DNA from: Hydrogenophaga sp.
GTDB lineage: Bacteria; Pseudomonadota; Gammaproteobacteria; Burkholderiales; Burkholderiaceae_C
Reading direction: 5' to 3'
Assembly: GCA_011391495.1 (NCBI GenBank)
Contig: JAABQK010000002.1
Span: forward strand, 248,001-312,000
DNA length: 64,000 nucleotides
Numbering within the stretch: the first letter of the stretch is position 1; each line of letters starts with the position of its first letter. Below, piece after piece: positions 62,687 to 64,000 of the stretch. Under the pieces are notes generated by a model. That model was not told where the DNA came from. It saw nothing but the letters and a program-made list of their open reading frames with translations, and searched no databases. The position numbers and the translations under genes were made by a program.

Positions 62687-64000
62687 GTGGCCATCCCCCA
62701 GACCTTCATCCAGGAACTGCTCAACCGCGTCGACGTGGTCGACGTGGTGGCCCGCTACGTCCAGTTGAAGAAAGGCGGGGCCAACTTCATGGGCCTGTGC
62801 CCGTTCCACGGTGAAAAGTCGCCATCGTTCAGTGTCAGTCCGACCAAGCAGTTCTACCACTGCTTCGGCTGCGGCGCCAACGGGAATGCCATCGGTTTCC
62901 TGATGGAACACGCCGGCATGAGCTTCATCGAGGCGGTGAAAGACCTGGCCCAGCAGACCGGGATGCAGGTGCCCGAGGACGATGCCTCGCCACAGGACCG
63001 CGAACGTGCCGCGCAGCAGCGGCAGAAACAGGCCACGCTCAACGACGTGCTGGAGAAGGCCGCCCACGCCTATGCGAAACACCTGAAGGCCTCGCCCCGC
63101 GCAGTGGCTTACCTCAAGGGTCGCGGGCTGTCGGGCGAGATCGCCAGGACCTTCGGACTGGGCTACGCGCCCGAAGGCTGGCGCAGCCTGGCCAGCGTGT
63201 TCCCGGACTACGCCGATCCGCTGCTGGTCGAGTCCGGCATGGTGATCACGCACGAGGATGAAAAAGGCCAGGACGGCGAAGCGAAACGCTACGACCGCTT
63301 CCGCGACCGCATCATGTTCCCGATCCGCAACGTCAAGGGCGAGTACATCGGTTTTGGCGGGCGCGTGCTCGACAAGGGTGAGCCCAAGTACCTGAACTCG
63401 CCCGAAACGCCGGTCTTCAGCAAGGGCCGCGAGCTGTATGGCCTGTTCGAAGCCCGCACCGCCATCCGCGTGGCCGGCTACGCGCTGGTCACCGAAGGCT
63501 ACATGGACGTGGTCGCCTTGGCCCAGCTCGGTTTTGCCAACGCCGTGGCCACCCTCGGCACAGCGTGCACGCCCGACCACGTGCAGAAACTGTTCCGCTT
63601 CACCGACGCGGTGGTGTTCAGCTTTGATGGCGACGCCGCCGGCCGGCGCGCGGCGCGCAAGGCGCTCGACGCCGCCCTGCCGCTGGCGACCGACACGCGC
63701 AGCGTGAAGTTCCTCTTCCTGCCCGCCGAACACGACCCGGACAGTTTCATCCGGGAGAACGGTGAGGCCGCCTTTGCCCAGTGCGTCAAGGACGCCGTGC
63801 CGCTGTCGCGCTTCCTGATCGAAGCCGCCGGCGCCGACTGCGATCTGTCCAGTGCCGAAGGCCGGGCCCGCATGGCCAGCCAGGCCCGCCCCTTGTGGAG
63901 CGCCCTGCCCGACGGAGCGCTCAAGCAACAGCTGCTCGGAGAACTGGCCAACGGCACCGGCATCGGCATCCAGGACCTGCTGCAGCTCTGGCAGCAGGCC
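62687..64000 (+). CDS. dnaG: DNA primase DnaG (5' part, runs off the window end)
   Basis: Makes RNA primers for DNA replication. The 438 residues seen contain the CHC2 zinc finger with Cys38, His41, Cys59 and Cys62, and the TOPRIM catalytic core with EGYMDVVAL and the DxD (FSFDGDAAG). The gene has no stop before position 64000, so the C-terminal helicase-binding domain is not visible. I chose a GTG start (MAIPQTFIQE), matching DnaG homologues; no Shine-Dalgarno is seen, and a CAGAAT hexamer lies just six bases before it. Confidence 0.95.
   Translation, partial: MAIPQTFIQELLNRVDVVDVVARYVQLKKGGANFMGLCPFHGEKSPSFSVSPTKQFYHCFGCGANGNAIGFLMEHAGMSFIEAVKDLAQQTGMQVPEDDASPQDRERAAQQRQKQATLNDVLEKAAHAYAKHLKASPRAVAYLKGRGLSGEIARTFGLGYAPEGWRSLASVFPDYADPLLVESGMVITHEDEKGQDGEAKRYDRFRDRIMFPIRNVKGEYIGFGGRVLDKGEPKYLNSPETPVFSKGRELYGLFEARTAIRVAGYALVTEGYMDVVALAQLGFANAVATLGTACTPDHVQKLFRFTDAVVFSFDGDAAGRRAARKALDAALPLATDTRSVKFLFLPAEHDPDSFIRENGEAAFAQCVKDAVPLSRFLIEAAGADCDLSSAEGRARMASQARPLWSALPDGALKQQLLGELANGTGIGIQDLLQLWQQA

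Noticed and set aside
59226-62768. Long plus-strand frame of more than 1100 codons across ggt and the acyl-CoA ligase
   Set aside because: It runs in the wrong frame of ggt and antisense through the ligase; composition is Arg/Gly/His-rich and it shows no domain.

Overview
The window is GC-rich chromosomal DNA of a betaproteobacterium, most likely order Burkholderiales, family Comamonadaceae (Hydrogenophaga- or Acidovorax-like). This rests on gene content and order: phaR, relA/tRNA-Val, ompR-envZ, ispD-ispF beside mfd, the iscRSUA-hscBA-fdx operon, a cobalamin operon behind a B12 riboswitch, zapB-zapA-6S RNA, and KAAPAKKA-tailed SWIB protein. The lineage is an inference; no marker comparison could be run. 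I see no insertion sequence, prophage, CRISPR array, integrase, plasmid gene or rRNA. It reads as core chromosome with densely packed genes.

Layout. 1-6.2 kb: PHA regulator phaR, tRNA-Val(GAC), monofunctional-type relA, an alpha/beta hydrolase divergent from 3-hydroxybutyrate dehydrogenase, then a small exported protein overlapping a SIMPL-domain protein. 6.3-8.5 kb: ompR-envZ. 8.5-13.3 kb: ispF and ispD (isoprenoid MEP pathway), then mfd. 13.3-15.9 kb: serB, a CcdA-like membrane thiol transporter with its own N-terminal redoxin domain, and a membrane-anchored thioredoxin-like protein. 16.1-19.5 kb: SUI1/YciH, an RhlE-type helicase, a DUF1810 protein, a thioredoxin and a SagB-type nitroreductase. 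19.6-26.1 kb: tRNA-Val(CAC), dnaQ and the whole Isc Fe-S assembly operon, with a candidate IscR operator at its promoter. 26.4-29.0 kb: a two-component pair with a 7TM histidine kinase.

29.1-35.7 kb: uvrB with overlapping and nearby small genes, an RNase D-like exonuclease, DUF3820, a second hydrolase, a PlsC-type acyltransferase and a porin. 36-41 kb: flavin reductase, GNAT acetyltransferase, aminotransferase, HDOD protein, an orphan PhnD-like binding protein and endonuclease III. 41.1-53.9 kb: a long minus-strand cobalamin block (riboswitch, btuB, a B12-binding protein without signal peptide, cobU, btuF, btuC, btuD, bioB, cobQ, cobT, cobS, cobC), followed by a DUF445 protein. It couples outer-membrane uptake, periplasmic capture and inner-membrane import to assembly of the lower nucleotide loop. 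53.9-64 kb: zapB-like and zapA, 6S RNA, a TSUP permease, an RraA-like protein, the SWIB protein, an orphan PilB/GspE-type ATPase, gamma-glutamyltransferase, an acyl-CoA ligase and the 5' part of dnaG, which runs off the end.

I found no wholly novel system. The most unusual points are bioB inside the riboswitch-controlled B12 operon, a second and apparently cytosolic B12-binding protein there, a palindromic C/G-rich element at the 5' end of cobS that makes its start unclear, and a self-contained CcdA-plus-redoxin pair behind serB.
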